Notes: generated by a model not told the origin, from the letters alone. A DNA stretch of 64,000 nucleotides from Nemertoderma westbladi (GCA_032718475.1 JAUCBJ010005601.1:1-64000); one strand, 5' to 3'; counted from the first letter of the stretch, positions 41,691 to 54,620 are shown. Numbers and translations: made by a program.

Positions 41691-43493
41691 TTTAAAATTT
41701 GATTTGTCTCTTACGGGGATGGGGAGGGGAGGGGGTATTCTAATTTTATAATATTTTAATATTTCATTATCTGCAATTTGATCTATCTTTTTAATGGATC
41801 TAATATCTATGGAATTCCAGTCACAATGTCTGATGTTGGTTCTCAAGAGAAAAGGTATTTTTTACAACCCAAAGTTTCAATGGAAGATTCTTAAACCTAT
41901 TAAGGTGTTGTATTACACTTTATGGTTGTTGATGCGTCCCAGTGGTTTTCGCGATGTATGGTTGATTGAGTAACTGCAACTGTAGGTTGGAACTATACCC
42001 AACCATGAGCAGCGAAATGTGGAAGATCCTTGCAAATAATTCTTACAGGGTAAAACTATGAGGTGTCATGACTGAATATTCCACCAATCACAGGCGAATA
42101 TCTCTCATTTTTTGGGCTCTGAATAGTAACTTTAAAATATTCAAAGCTGGGAAACAATTCCTGTGATAATCATAAGCGATATATTTTACAGGAAGAATAA
42201 TTCAAAAATAATTATTAATTATAATTAATTTTTTGAAAATGCAATAAATATTGTTTATGAAATACATTATGTTGGTACTGCAGATGGGCAAGTCATACAC
42301 TGGAATATATTTTTTAGATTTAGATAGATTATGTTTCCATTTTTTATTGGTCTCCATAATGTATCCAACCGCATTCTTATTCCTATTGCTTATTGGTGTG
42401 GTGGTGGTTTGGTGTTGACAATTACTCCGCATTTAAATGTTCATCTCTAGGGTAGGCTGATACTCAACTCCTTGCAATGTGTGAGACTTCATTCAAAATT
42501 CATTAATTATTTACTGAGTATTTCCATTGAAATTCGCATGTCTTATCTAGACAGACAAAACAACTACGTTCTATAATTTATTAGATATGCGTTTGCATTT
42601 CTAACGCAGTTTATGATAATGCAGTTTAACCTCGAAAGTAAGGTCCTTCATGCATAACGAGTCACATTCATTATTTCTGCGGCCCGTATATCTAGTGGGC
42701 GTGTATGGTATGAAGCAATAGCCCCACCCAATAAACCCTGATAAATAGATTTAAAAAAATAAAAAAAATAGATATTTTTTATACATATATTTAGATAAAA
42801 AATATTAAAAAAATAGATTTCGTTGTTAACGTTCAAATTCGGTAGGTTAATTTTCGGTAGGAGAGAACATAACACTGGACGGGCACGTTGAATAATGGGA
42901 ATAACCTAACTAATCAAATGATGTATGTATTGCAAATTAAAATCTAAAGAAAAAATTGACGTAAAATTTGAGATCACGTTTATATTTTAATATGTGATTT
43001 AGCCCTCTAGTGGCAGATTAGCGAATTACAGAAGGATCAGTGTTCCCATATAGAGGCGGATAGTTTTCTAGGACATATCAGCCAAGTTTGAAATTTAAAG
43101 GATTAAAAATAACGTAAAATTTGGGTTTTCCAATTTCGAGCCCTCATGAGGCAGGCTGGAGAACTGCAAAGTCTCCCCATAAAATTTCTTCCTAAACCTG
43201 TGTGGTTTACTGTGTTGGTTTACTGTCATAGTATAAGTTAGATTTCATAAATATTGAAAAGTTAAAGTATCTTTTATAAAACAGAAGAATATAATATTCT
43301 TGCAGGATATATGAATTCAGACAATATACAGTACTCACCATAATATCACCATATTGTCGCAAAATTTCCATGGCCTATTATATAGACTATATCAATATAG
43401 ACTATATCATTTCTTATTAATTTTAAATCAAAACTACTAAATGTATTCAAAATATACGACACTCCCACCGTAGTTTCAACTATTACTACTGGG
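41691..43493. other. Gene-free AT-rich region
   Basis: No coding, TIR or tandem structure is recognised over this 1.8 kb. Local A/T runs occur (for example 42740-42800). Confidence 0.4.
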
Positions 43494-44065
43494 ATCGGCA
43501 TGATGCATTGCAGCTGCATTTTTAAGAATGCTGTGCTGGCTTGTCGACAAAATTGCGCCACCACAACTCCCTATCACCCATGACATTTGCTAGATCATCC
43601 GCATCTTCAAGGCCAGTCTCCTTTAAGATGCGTCTCAAGAAAGTCATGGGCTGTCCACCATTCTTATTCACTCTACGAGGCTGCCAAAGTACAAGATTAT
43701 GCACTGGCTGGTCCTCGCGGCGAAAGCAATGTCCTGCAAATCGGAGGCGACTTTGTTCTAGTGTCAAGCTTGGGGGTACCAATGAGACACATCCAATGTT
43801 ATATAGTGTCTGGTTGGAGATGTGTGCATTGTACTTGACACAATGAACCCGGCGTAGCATTCTAGTGAATGTGTTAGAGCCCATCATGGACTCCCATAGA
43901 GGAATACTGGAACTACTGCTGCTCTAAATAATCAGACCTTAAGTTTCCAATTAATTCTACGCGACTTCCAAATCCTGGAAAGCCTATTCAAGGCTGCCCA
44001 TGCCTTTGCCTTATGTATTCGAAGGTCCTCACCTGACTTCCGGATCCTTGAGCCCAGGTATTGTA
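43494..44065 (-). pseudogene. LINE-A 3' fragment, 5'-truncated
   Basis: Reads from the YLGSWI-like region through TRMLRRVHCVKYNAHISNQT, HCFRREDQPVHNLVLWQP, DADDLANVMGDRELW and VDKPAQHS, then the shared 3' tail ending at gatcccagtag (inverted). Parts of the post-RT frame are intact, but the catalytic domain is missing. Confidence 0.9.
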
Positions 44066-44162
44066 TTGTATTAACTCTCCATAACAATTAAATTGCATAA
44101 TGGACAATGAACATTTATAAATATTATACAGTAAGTAAATAAACACTAAAAAGCACAGATAT

Positions 44163-45072
44163 TACACCATGTCCCGTAATATAGTGTCATTTTCTGATGA
44201 CACGGAGCCCCCCCCCCCCCCCCCCAGATTTTTCTATAAATCTTTATCATGTTGCTTGAAATTTGAAACACCACTAGTTCCACTCACCGTCGATGACCCC
44301 ATGAAACCGGAATTTTCGATTTTGCCTTAAAAAATTTTTTACAAGCGTTTTAAAAAAGTGCCTTTTGAGAAATCGCACCGTCCGTATCGTGGCCATTCTT
44401 CACATTAGTCGTAATTTTTTCATATCATTAAAAAGCTTGCGTTGCAAGGATTCCAAATATGTAACAATATCTGAATTTCGTTGAGAAACAACTGAGATAT
44501 AGGTGTTCAAATATTGCAAGAAATATCGTTCGCTGAAGGTCATTTATTCCATTTAATATATATACGATGTTCTGGAACATTTTGTTTAAGTATGAATAGC
44601 TCTGCAATATATATATTGGATAGGAATACCGCTGTTGCCAACCAACTTATAAAATAAATAACACATTCTAGAATTTTGTGTATTTATTAAATATAATAAA
44701 TGGCCTGCAGAGGACGATAATTCTTGCAATCTTTGAACGCCTATATCTCAGTTGCTTCTCAACGAAATTCAGATCTTGTTACATATTGGAATCCTTGCAA
44801 CGCGAGCTTTTTAATGATATGATTACGACTAATGTGAAGAATGGCCACGATACGGATGGTGCTATTTCGCAAAAGAAACTTTTTTAAAACGCTTATAAAA
44901 ACAATTTTAATGCAAAATCCAAAATTCCGGCTTCATGGGGTCATCGACGGTGAGTGGAACTAGTGGTGTTTCAAATTGCAAGCAACATGACAAAGATTTG
45001 TAGAAAAATCTGGGGGGGGGGGGGGGGGTCCGTGTCATCAGACAATGACACTATATTACGGGACATGGTGTA
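44163..45072. mobile_element. Long palindromic (foldback) element, copy B
   Basis: Same element as 7094-7979. Ends tacaccatgtcccg / cgggacatggtgta, arms of ~400 bp around an ~80-bp centre, C18 in the left arm (44208-44225) and G17 in the right arm (45012-45028). It is again followed immediately by tagtagttatgttgtaa, the 3'-terminal sequence of LINE-B. Left flanks of the two copies are unrelated. Confidence 0.9.
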
Positions 45073-47872
45073 TAGTAGTTATGTTGTAATTATGAGGGAG
45101 AAGACTGCCAAGGCATATAATCACTAATAGGGGTACCAAGTGAAAGTAAAATACTACTACTACTAAGTCGAGCGAACTCGGACAGTGGAAATGAGATCCT
45201 TCCAGGCTTCCCGATTCTCCATAGTTGTCGCAATTTCGTTTCTCCCAAGTTCAGCATCCCTTTCAAGTTGATCAATATATGTTAATGCCGGTCGTCCACG
45301 ACTACGCTTTCCATGAGTTGGTTGCCAGAGAAGTAGATCTGGTATGACCTCGTCTTTACTTCGCCAGCAGTGCCCACTGAATCTTAATCTGTGTTCACGG
45401 AGGGTGGTTAATACAGGTGGTATTGTACCATAAAGCTCGGCGTTTGTCATGTGTTGTCTCCAGCTGATGTTTAGGGCTGCCCTTAGTAGCCTTGTGTAGC
45501 AACCATCAATTCATTGTTCAGTGATTTAGTCAGTGTCCAGGTCTCACCCCCGTATAAAAATACACTTTCCACTGTCGCTGGAAAGAACTTCTCGAAAGAA
45601 CGAAAGTCTTCAGGTGCCTGGAGAGATCTGATTTCCAGATGGTATCCATTTTTGATAGAGCTACCCAAGCCTTTGCTTTCCTAACTTCTATGTCCCTTTT
45701 GCTACTCACTATCCATGATCCTAGGTACTGGAAGTCGTCAACCTTCCTTAGTTGATTATTATCAATGGTTGTCAAGTTTCCATCAACATTAAAAGTCATG
45801 AATTCGCTCTTGGTAGCATTTATATACAATCCAACCTCCTTATAGCAGCCCTCTCCACTTTATTTAGTAGAAGCTGTGCATCTGCTAGCGTATTAGAGAG
45901 CAGGGTGATGTCATCCGCAAAGTCGGTGTCTGTGACTGTAGTTGCTGGATATCTACTACTTCTGCGTTCTTGAAGTGTGAATCCCAGATCTTCACCCTTT
46001 GTGGCCGTCCTCATTGCGTAATCCAGTACAATTACAAATAGTAATGGTGTTAATGTGTCACCTTGCAGTACGCCAGCCAGGATTGAGAAAAACTCAGTTT
46101 CACCATCTGGTGATAGTACCTGTGCTTCTGTGTCGCAATATAACAATCCAATGCCAGCAACGATTACTTCTGGTATTCCATAAGCTCTTAGGATTTCAAG
46201 CATTTTACCTCTATGGATGGAGTCGAATGCCTTCTTGAAGTCCACAAAAGTCATGACTGCGGGGAGATTCTTTGACTTAATTCCTTCAATTAGTCTCCGT
46301 AGTGCAAGTATCTGAGCTATTGTTGATCTACTTGGTCGAAATCCGTTTTGGCTCTTATGCAGTAGTTTCTCTATGTGAGGCCTAATCCTATATAGAATCA
46401 TTTTATTGTTTATTTTGGCAGCTACCACAAGCAGACAGATCCCACGATAGTTTGTTTGTATACCGAGGTCTCCTTTCTTGAGGAGAGGCTTTAGTTGACC
46501 TTTAGTCCAAATTGGTGGAGGCTTTTCCCCTTTTAACATCCAGTTGCAAACATTCAATAATGGTCTGTTTAGCACTCCTGTTTTCCATACCTCCGCTGGG
46601 ATTTCATCTAATCCACTCGCATTATTGTTGGACATGCTTTTAATGCTTCTTTGGAGTTCGGCAGGTGTGATGTCCCCTGTCTCTATATGTAGTGTCTTGT
46701 CATATATTTTCCTTGTAGGACTGACCTCGATGTTTGGTGGCTGCCCAAGCAAATTGCTGATGTGATTTTTCCACTTCCCCACACGTTCTTTGGGACTATC
46801 GGTTTTGAGGCGCCCCTTTGCACAACTTTTCCGACCAGATACCTCATTCACAGTTTGGCAGGTAAGTCTTGATAGTTGCTGTATGTGAGCAGTTGTAATT
46901 GCTTCAATTTTATCCTGTATGTACTTTTCCTGGCTGATGTTGTAGGCCAATTTAAGATCATCCTTAGCTTTCTCAACCTTGTTAATGTTTTCGGTTGTTG
47001 GTTGTTCGGTTTTTACTTTGTAGGCTATCTTAAGATCTTCTCTCTTACAAGTAACCTCAGAGTTTTGCCATGGCACATACTGTTTTCGTTTGGGTTTCTG
47101 GAGGATATGCCTCTTGGCTGATTCCTTGTGGGCTTTTATTATATTCTGGTATATTGAATCGGTGGACTGGTCTTCATCCATTGACTGAAGTGCTTCAAAG
47201 CGGTTTTGAACTTCTACTGTGTAAGCAACCTTTACTGCATTGTCAGTTCTGAGTTTCTCCCAGTCATAGTTGATTTGCTTGCTTGTCCTGGGTTTGCTGG
47301 CTCTTAAACTGAGTCTGATCTCTGCAGTCACAATTCTGTGGTCCGAACCAATTAGGTTGAACGAACTGTATGCCTCACAGTTGATCATGCTGTTTCTCCA
47401 CTTTTTGTTTATAAGGATGTAATCCAGTTGTGCTTTGGTTTCATTAGGGTATTGAAAGGTCCATAGCTTCCCCTTACTCTTTTCGAATGTGGTGTTTGTT
47501 TGTATCAATTCACATTCTTCCATTAGGTCTAAAAGTAAGTACCCATTTCTATTACAATTGGTGCTTTCAGCGTGCGTGCGTTCATTGTAGCAATCTTTAG
47601 TGTCTTTTTACATTTCAGCAGGTTGGTTCTTCTTTCTTCTCGTCTTCTGTACCAGTAGCCGATTTATCGACCCCAGCCTGGTGTACCACTGAGGGACGCG
47701 GTCCTTGTTGACGCGGGTGACGACCGAGCCGGTATTTCTCCTGGAAGGTTCTCATGCTCATATCTTTCAGTTGCGAGAGTAAATTATCATATATTTAAAA
47801 TGAACTCTGAAAATATTAAAACAAAAATAAAATGGGGAACGCACCGATCGCAGGTATGTATGTACACAGTAC
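45073..47872 (-). mobile_element. LINE-B non-LTR retrotransposon, nearly full length, endonuclease mostly deleted
   Basis: Minus-strand element. The 5' region (47872-~47560) leads into KIATMNARTLKAP, the start of an endonuclease. The text then jumps to NRNGYLLLDLMEECELIQTN, so most of the endonuclease is missing. The open frame 47523-45820 (567 aa) has the endonuclease end (DYILINKKW, SDHRIVTAEIRLSLR) and RT: ASGLDEIPAEVWK, YRGICLLVVAAKINN, QNGFRPSRST, motif A FVDFKKAFDS, motif B GVLQGDTLTPLLF, motif C DTDFADDITLLS. Frameshifts at ~45830 and ~45600-45480 break the thumb and the C-terminal region (YGGETWTLTK, FSGHCWRSKD, GKRSRGRPALTYIDQLERDA). The 3' end joins the palindrome at 45072/45073. 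Confidence 0.92.
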
Positions 47873-47879
47873 ATAATAA

Positions 47880-50390
47880 TATATTTTATAACTAAAAAAG
47901 AGTGTGACTATTAGGTAGAGTTCATTTCGTAAAATAAATTAATAAAATCTATACAAATGACTAAAATCATGAAAATGAAAATGAAGAAAATGAAGAGTCA
48001 AAATCAATCGCTACACATAGTAACACCGAGATCTTTACAGCTATTTTTAACTTTAAGGCAATTACCATTCAGAAAATATGCACCCTACTCGTGATTACCA
48101 ATATGAAGAACGTGGCATTTATTAGTGGCAACACGCAATTGCCATGTATTGCACCATGTTGACAAGGCATTTAAAGCTGACTGAATGTCATTATACCTAC
48201 TGTAATAATCATAAATTTTTAAGTCATCGGCAAATAATTTGCAGCTAACACGTGGTAAACATTGAGGCAGATCGTTAATAAATTATAGAAATAAAACAGG
48301 GCCTATGACACTTGTGACACTGCCTTGTGGCGTACCTGAAATGACGTCCACAGGGTTGGACAATTCTTTGCCAACAAGAACACGGAAATTACGATTAGAT
48401 AAAAATGCATAAAACCCAGCTAACATGTTACCGGAAATTCCATAAGCAGCAAGTTTTTTTAGAAGTTTGGCATGGACGACTTTGTCAAAGGCTTTCTCAA
48501 AGTCAACGTAAATCACATCGACATCTTTACGTCTATCCAAAATCTTAAACCAGTCATTAGTGCACTCAAGTAAATGAGTTGAAGTTGATTTGCCTTTAAA
48601 AAACCCATGATGCTGCTTATATATTAGTCGGTTATTTAATAAGTAAAAAATAAGTTTATTATTTATAACCTTTTCCATTAATTTGCTGGCGATACAAGTT
48701 AGGGAAATAGGTCTGTAATTATATGGATTAGAAGGGTCTTCCTTCTTAACCCTATTACCACTGGGGGGGGGGGGGGGGGGGGCGAATCGGCCCCTTCCTA
48801 GTTTATAGTTGCTGTAACTAATGCAACCACATTACGTACAGGCCCAATTTTTATTGAGAATTAGCCAAATTTAATGCCGCATCTTTTGCAAAAAAACGAC
48901 GTTGCAATTGCATTTCTACTTTTCGATGTGGGTGCCACCTCAAAATTTGGTCTCCAGCACCAAATTTTTTGAAATTTTCGAATTTTACAAATTCATTCGT
49001 GATTTAGTAATTATTTATGTTTGGGCTATTTTTATTTATTTTTATTGGTTTGGATCACTCTAATGCTCTATATAACTATATAAGTGTAGGGGTACGTCAT
49101 TTTTGGAGCACCAAAATTAGGGCGTGGCACTCTAAAATTTCGAAATTACTCTATTCGGAAAGTTCTTTACTAAAGTTTTGATTTCGAAGCATTTTTATTG
49201 GTTTTCTGGAGCGCTGAATTGATTGATTAGGGCGTGGCACTTCAAATTTTGAAAAATACGAGATTCGGAAAATACACTAAAGTTTTGATTTCAAATTATT
49301 TTTATAGGTTTTCTGTAGCGCTGAATCGATTGAAAGTAATATAGATGCCTCAAATCCTTGGTATACGTAATTTTCAGTGCACCAAAATTAGGGCATGGCA
49401 CTTCAAATTTTCAAAATTACTTTATTCGGAAAAAACACTAAAGTTTTGATTACAAAAAATGGCTAACCTCTAAGTCTTCAGGCTTCTATATTACTTTCAA
49501 TCGATTCAGCGGTCTAGAAAACCTATATAAATGCGTTAAAATTTCAATTTTGGTTTATTTTCCGAATCTTGTATTTTTCAAAATTTAAAGTGCCACGCCC
49601 TAATTTTGGTGCACCAAAAATGGCGAACCACTAAGTCTTCAGGCTTCCATATTACTTTCAATCGATTCAGCGGCCCAGAAAACCTATAAAGATGCGTTGA
49701 AATAAAAAAATTAGGGGCATTTTCTGAACATCTAATATTTCAAAATTTTAAGTGCCACGCCCACTTCTTAGGTGCACGAAAAATAGCATCCACTTCAATT
49801 TTTGGAAATGGAATATAATCACATTCGATTCAGCGTCTTGAAAAACCTACTAAATCTAGCCAACACTGCCACACTATTAGCTTTTAGAAAACGAAAAATT
49901 TTGTAATTTTGTCCTGGACTACTTTTATTTTTCATCAAAATTATGAGTCACTGCTTATGAAATTTTAACTTTTTAAGGTTTGGTAGTGTTGATCTATAGT
50001 TGTTTCACCAACAGCCCAAATTTTGTAGGATTTCATTGGACGATTACAAAAATATAGTGGGTGGGACGAATCGCCCCCCCCCCCCCCCCCCCCCCCCAGT
50101 GGTGCTAATGGTCAAAACACCCCAGTTAGTGGTAATAGGGTTAAAGTTGGTTAAACATGGGAATAACAATAGCGGTACACCAAACAGAAGGTAGCGCGTG
50201 TAAAATGAAGGATACCTCGAAAATAAGGGACAAAGGCGTCTCTAGTTGACAAGCCAAGTTTCGGTACAAATAGCTAGGTAAACCATCAGGCGTGTTACCA
50301 GTCTTACACGGTAAATCACATAAAACCTTAAATACAACATTAGGAGTAAAGTGCACATCATTCAGATATGAATGTATATGAATTCAGACA
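47880..50390 (-). pseudogene. LINE-D (CR1/jockey-like) RT remnant split by a TTAA element
   Basis: Minus strand. 50356-50141 reads the pre-RT region (NTPDGLPSYLYRNLACQL, PLSLIFEVSF, LPSVWCTAIVIPMF). After the TTAA insertion, 48745-48283 continues with NPYNYRPISLTCIASKLMEKV, QHHGFFKGKSTSTHLLECTN, motif A VIYVDFEKAFDKVVH, AYGISGNMLAGFYAFLSNR and motif B SGTPQGSV with a 4-residue insertion (VTSV) before IGPVLFL. A frameshift at ~48283 precedes KLFADDLKIYD (motif C, ~48215). It decays by ~47900. The only open part is a 131-aa segment; not functional. Confidence 0.88.
48750..50140. mobile_element. 1.39-kb TTAA palindromic element inside LINE-D
   Basis: TTAA at 48746-48749 and 50141-50144 flank 13-bp perfect inverted ends (ccctattaccact / agtggtaataggg). 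G20 (48763-48782) and C24 (50074-50097) lie at or near the ends, followed by matching cgaatcg. The interior is built from ~100-150-bp subrepeats in both orientations, recognisable by caccaaaattagggcgtggc and its complement and by tttcaatcgattcagcg, with a symmetry centre near 49470. No coding region. The ends and the TTAA duplication indicate piggyBac-class mobility in trans. Confidence 0.92.
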
Positions 50391-50940
50391 TCAAATCCCA
50401 GGTAACAGAAGTCGTCCACATGCTCAAGCATACCATCCTTTGAGCTTATGATCATCCGGTCAGAGACTTGCCGAGATCTTTCAAATTTAACTGTCAAAAT
50501 TTTGGTCTTTTTGGAGTTAATAAAAACACCAACACTAGAAACAGCATGTTCAAATGAGCTGAGGAGCCGTTGGGCTCCCTCTAGTGATTCTTAGAGTACT
50601 CCTAAGTCATAAGCAAAGTCTAGATCAGTTAGATACTTGGCAGGATTTCCTCGACTTCTGGAGCCAGTAGGTGGAGTTACATAGTGTAGAACATAGACAA
50701 CCACAAATATGAACAAGAATGGCGCTAGTGTATCCTCTTGGAGGACTCCCCATAACACTTCAAATTGTTCTGTGTCGCCGTCAACAGTAGACACAAATGT
50801 TGTTGAACCATCGTATACTGATCTGATTGCTGCAATAATTTCATCAGGAATCCCATATAATGAAAGTATGCTGAACATACGTGAGCGAGAGACTGAATCA
50901 AAGGCCTTGAAGAAGTCAACACTTTTTACTGCTATATAGT
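50391..50940 (-). pseudogene. LINE-A RT fragment (palm)
   Basis: Minus-strand VDFFKAFDSVSRSRMFSILS, YGIPDEIIAAIRSVYDGSTT, WGVLQEDTLAPFLF (QGD changed to QED), a small deletion, then the DLDFAYDLG block, where the catalytic FADD is FAYD. Continues as the VNFESSR...GDDFCYLG-like end to 50391. Inactive. Confidence 0.9.
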
Positions 50941-53419
50941 AGTTAAAGTGTAAATTGTAATAAACTATATATGTAAAATCATATACTTTAAGTACTTGCA
51001 TCGGGTCCTTAATATTTATTTATTTATTAGCAAGTCGTTAGACTTGATTACTGTAAGAAAAAAAGGCTACTGACTACTGAACTTGAGCAAAAACGGCTCT
51101 AACTCTCGGCTCTTTTGCGTGGACCATGAAAATAGATTCCTATGGGTACTTGTGAAATCGCGGTTTAAATTGAAACATCTCAACTTGTTTTATTTCGAAA
51201 AATAGCCCCAAAACACGAAAATTGCCAGAGGCGCAATGATAAAGAAGGGCAACTAACAAAGAAGTACTTTCTGTGCCAAGTATTATCACTCTACTTTACA
51301 ACCCAGGCAGTAAGCAAACATTAACTGATTTAGCTGGCTATTATTACAGTCTCAGCTGAATAACTCTTCCCAATGCATTCTTGCTATGTTAATTATTAAT
51401 TGGCGTGCAAGCTAAATGACTGTTAGTTATTCATTGTGTTGGCTACACTATTGATTGTACTGTGCTCTCTAGCTCTCATCTAATTATTGTTTTATTTTAA
51501 AATCTTTGTGCCAACATTAATACTGTGGTGGCTATATGTTGATAAGGCTGAATGTTTTCTCAGTCTCATAATGATTCTCCATAAGGCTAACATTATAGTT
51601 TGAAATATATTTAAATCTGTTATAATAATAATATAATTGTTGTATTTAAATAATATCGTGGCTTACATTGAACAGTGTAAATTATTAATCACGGTTTACA
51701 TTGAAACTTCTCAACTTGTTTTATTTATTACAAAAATGAGACCGAATTTGTCTTATTACTTCTTTGGCGCGATTGTATTGAATTCATGACAACTGCTGTT
51801 ATTATTATATTAATCAATTGACACCTCGACTCCTCTCTGACTACTCTATCCGATAGAATAATATCTAAAATAATCATTTTGCTAACTGCTCTCTCTCTAT
51901 CTTCTATAATCATAACAGCTTTTATAATTCATTAGATGATTACAACATAATAATTATAGTTTTAAGTTGTCTAGGAAATTTCTCGTACACCATCGGGACT
52001 ACCCTCACACTAATTTATTATCAGACAGAACAAAAAGCTTTTACTTGACTCGTACTGTCTCCCAGGACTTGCTTCAAGGGCCGCTAGGCCTGTCTCTAGT
52101 TTCCCTACATATTAGACCAATTATCGTCATTCAATTATAGCATGCTAATCACTATATTGTTAAACATAACATATATATTGGTAATTGGCCTAAATTCATT
52201 TAAATGGTAATTTACTTATCTAGTATAATAGACAAACACATTTGAAAAGAGTGGTGAATGGAAAATGACTTCCTGTGGTTCCTGAGCTTCCTGATGTCCA
52301 CGCATTGAAGGAATATCAAAGGGACAGATGACGGCAGCAGTTTCCTATACAACTGCACCTACGCTATGTATAAGTTAAGTTAAGTAAAGTATAATCAAAT
52401 AAATTGATATTAGTAAAATAAAGTAAAATTGCACCACATATATTGATTAAAACTATTAATTTGATTTTTCTTTCAAGTATAATTACATACGGTGGTACAA
52501 ATGGTACAAATTGCTCACTTGTACTGGAGCACCAGCTATATTGTAAAAAGTTATCAAAATAGGCGAAAAAAAGGCCCAACCTCGGACAAATTGCAACAGA
52601 AATTAATTTAATATTTTCTAGGCCCAAATTTTATGCTTATCAACATATCCAAAATCGGCCCAAATCGGGTTGTTGTAACTTGGAGAAAAAGACCATTTCA
52701 CCATGGCAACAGAAAGTCATACATAAATCACCCCTTTCCTATAATCCTATGGAATTCTAACCTTGACCTACCCCACCCAAATCACTATCGGAGAATCCAA
52801 TGGGGCACTTTTTGTATTTGGTATTTTATCGACATTAGAAGTTAATCATATTAAAGAGTATTGAAAAAAATTGTGTGGAGACTGCTACAGTTACTTTATT
52901 TAACAAAGTCTTGAATTTTGACCATAGCGACGGGATTTTTGAGTCTAATTCGGGAGTAACTTGTTAAAATTACTCCAAATTCGGTTTAATGTACATTTCA
53001 GTATTTTGTAGCATAAGATGCTGTAGAAAATTACAAAATTATATTAGATTGACCTTAATATACTTAGCAACTAAAGATTTCCTTAGCAACCGTGGTGTTT
53101 TAGTACCAACAACGCGTTTTATAGTGATAACATGTTTTTTTATTGAGCTGTGAAGTTTAAATAACATCAGTAAGTTCTCCTTGGCAACGTTGAATTTTGT
53201 ATTGCAGCGAGTTACCAGCGAGTTACCAGCGAGTTACCTTAGCAACGGGTAGTTTTACAAGGTAGCAGCGAGTTTTCAAATAGTTACCAAGTTTTCTACA
53301 TCATCTGTGAGCCATATTTCTAAAACCAACAGCGAGCTTACCACACAGCAAATTGAGAAATTATAATTATTGAGAAGCTCTAAATAAACGATGAGTCATA
53401 CTTATTAATGGCGAGTTCT
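50941..53419. other. Gene-free AT-rich region
   Basis: No gene is recognised over ~2.5 kb. A short tandem motif (gcgagttacca) occurs three times at ~53216-53243 and echoes to ~53275. Confidence 0.45.
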
Positions 53420-53670
53420 CTAGTAATATCTAACTTACAATGCTTACAGTATGACGTATTTTTCAGGTTCATCCTCATCAAGACCATTGTCGATGTAGTA
53501 TATATTGCTGCATATGCCTCCACATTCTTGGCATGCAGTCGAACAGTCCAAGCCATTTTTGCGGCAAGAACCATGACAAGAATCATGACATTGATGTCGA
53601 CAAACCAACCCCATTCCATTGGTGTAAGCTTGTTACCTCTCCAGTTCTGCACCTGGTCATACACTCGGCG
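53420..53670 (-). pseudogene. C-terminal fragment of a cysteine-rich transposon-associated protein
   Basis: Minus strand: QVQNWRGNKLTPMEWGW, then in a shifted frame DSCHGSCRKNGLDCSTACQE followed by CGGICSNIYYIDNGLDEDEP and a stop. The VQ.W.G..L.P.EWGW plus Cys-rich C.C.K.GL.CS..C..C.G..CSN arrangement is a pattern I associate with proteins encoded by invertebrate mobile elements; I cannot name the family. One frame slip between the two blocks. The frame on the opposite strand over the same interval is a shadow. Confidence 0.5.
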
Positions 53671-53695
53671 GAGGCTGTGGAACTTGGATGAAGAC

Positions 53696-54620
53696 TAGGA
53701 TCGGCATGCCGCATTGCAGCTGCATTTTTAAGAATGCTGTGCCGGCTTGTCGACAAAATTGCGCCGCCACAACTCCCTATCTCCCATGCCATTTGCTAGA
53801 TCATCCGCTTCTTCAAGGCCAGTGTCCTTTAAGATGCGTCTCACGAAAGTCATGGGCTGTCCACCATGCTTATTCACTCCATGAGGCTGCCAAAGTACAA
53901 GATTATGCACTGGCTGGTCCTCACGGCGAAAGCAATGTCCTGCAAAGCGGAGGCGATTTTGTTCTGGTGTCAAGCTTGGGGGAACCAATGATACACCTCC
54001 AATGTTTTATAGTGTCTGGTTGGACATGTGTGCATTGTCCTTGATACAATGAACCCAGCGTAGCATTCTTGTGACTGTGCCATCCAGAGATTTGGTGTCC
54101 TCAGCAGTTAGAGCCCAGCATGGACTCTCATAGAGGAGTACTGGAACTACTGCTGCTCTAAATAACCGGACCTTATGTTTCCGAGTAATTCTCTGTGACT
54201 TCCAAATCCTGGAACGCCCATTCAAGGCTGTCCATCCTTTCCCTTATGTATTCGAAGGTCCTCACCTGACTTCCGGATCTATGATCCCAAATAACAGAAG
54301 TCGTCCACATGCTCAGACTTGCTGAGACCAACACTTGAAGCAGCATGTTCTAATGAGCTGAGGGGCTGTTCGGCTCCTTCTAGTGATTATGAGAGTACTC
54401 TTTATCAGCAAAGTCTAGATCAGTTAGGTACTTGGCAGGATTTCCTCGACTTCTGGAGCCAGTAGGTGGAGTTCCCATCACCCCATCATCATTGTGATGA
54501 TCAAAGGACATGCGTAGAACATAGTCAACCACAATTATGAACAAGAATGGCGCAAGTGTGTCTCATTGGAGGACTACCCATAATACTTCAAATGGTTCTG
54601 TGTCACCATCAGCAGTAGAC
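53696..54620 (-). pseudogene. LINE-A copy, 3' half, decayed
   Basis: Reads backwards from the VDGDTE region and the QGDTLAPF-like block through the LTDLDFADK-like palm end, SRIWKSQRITRKHKVRLFRA, LDGTVTRMLRWVHCIK, VPPSLTPEQNRLRFAGHCFR and VDKPAQHS to the shared 3' tail (gatcctagt, inverted, at 53696). Many deletions and frame changes. Confidence 0.88.

Noticed and set aside
53408-53698. 96-aa plus-strand frame with hydrophobic stretch
   Set aside because: Antisense of the Cys-rich fragment, which has clear motifs on the minus strand.
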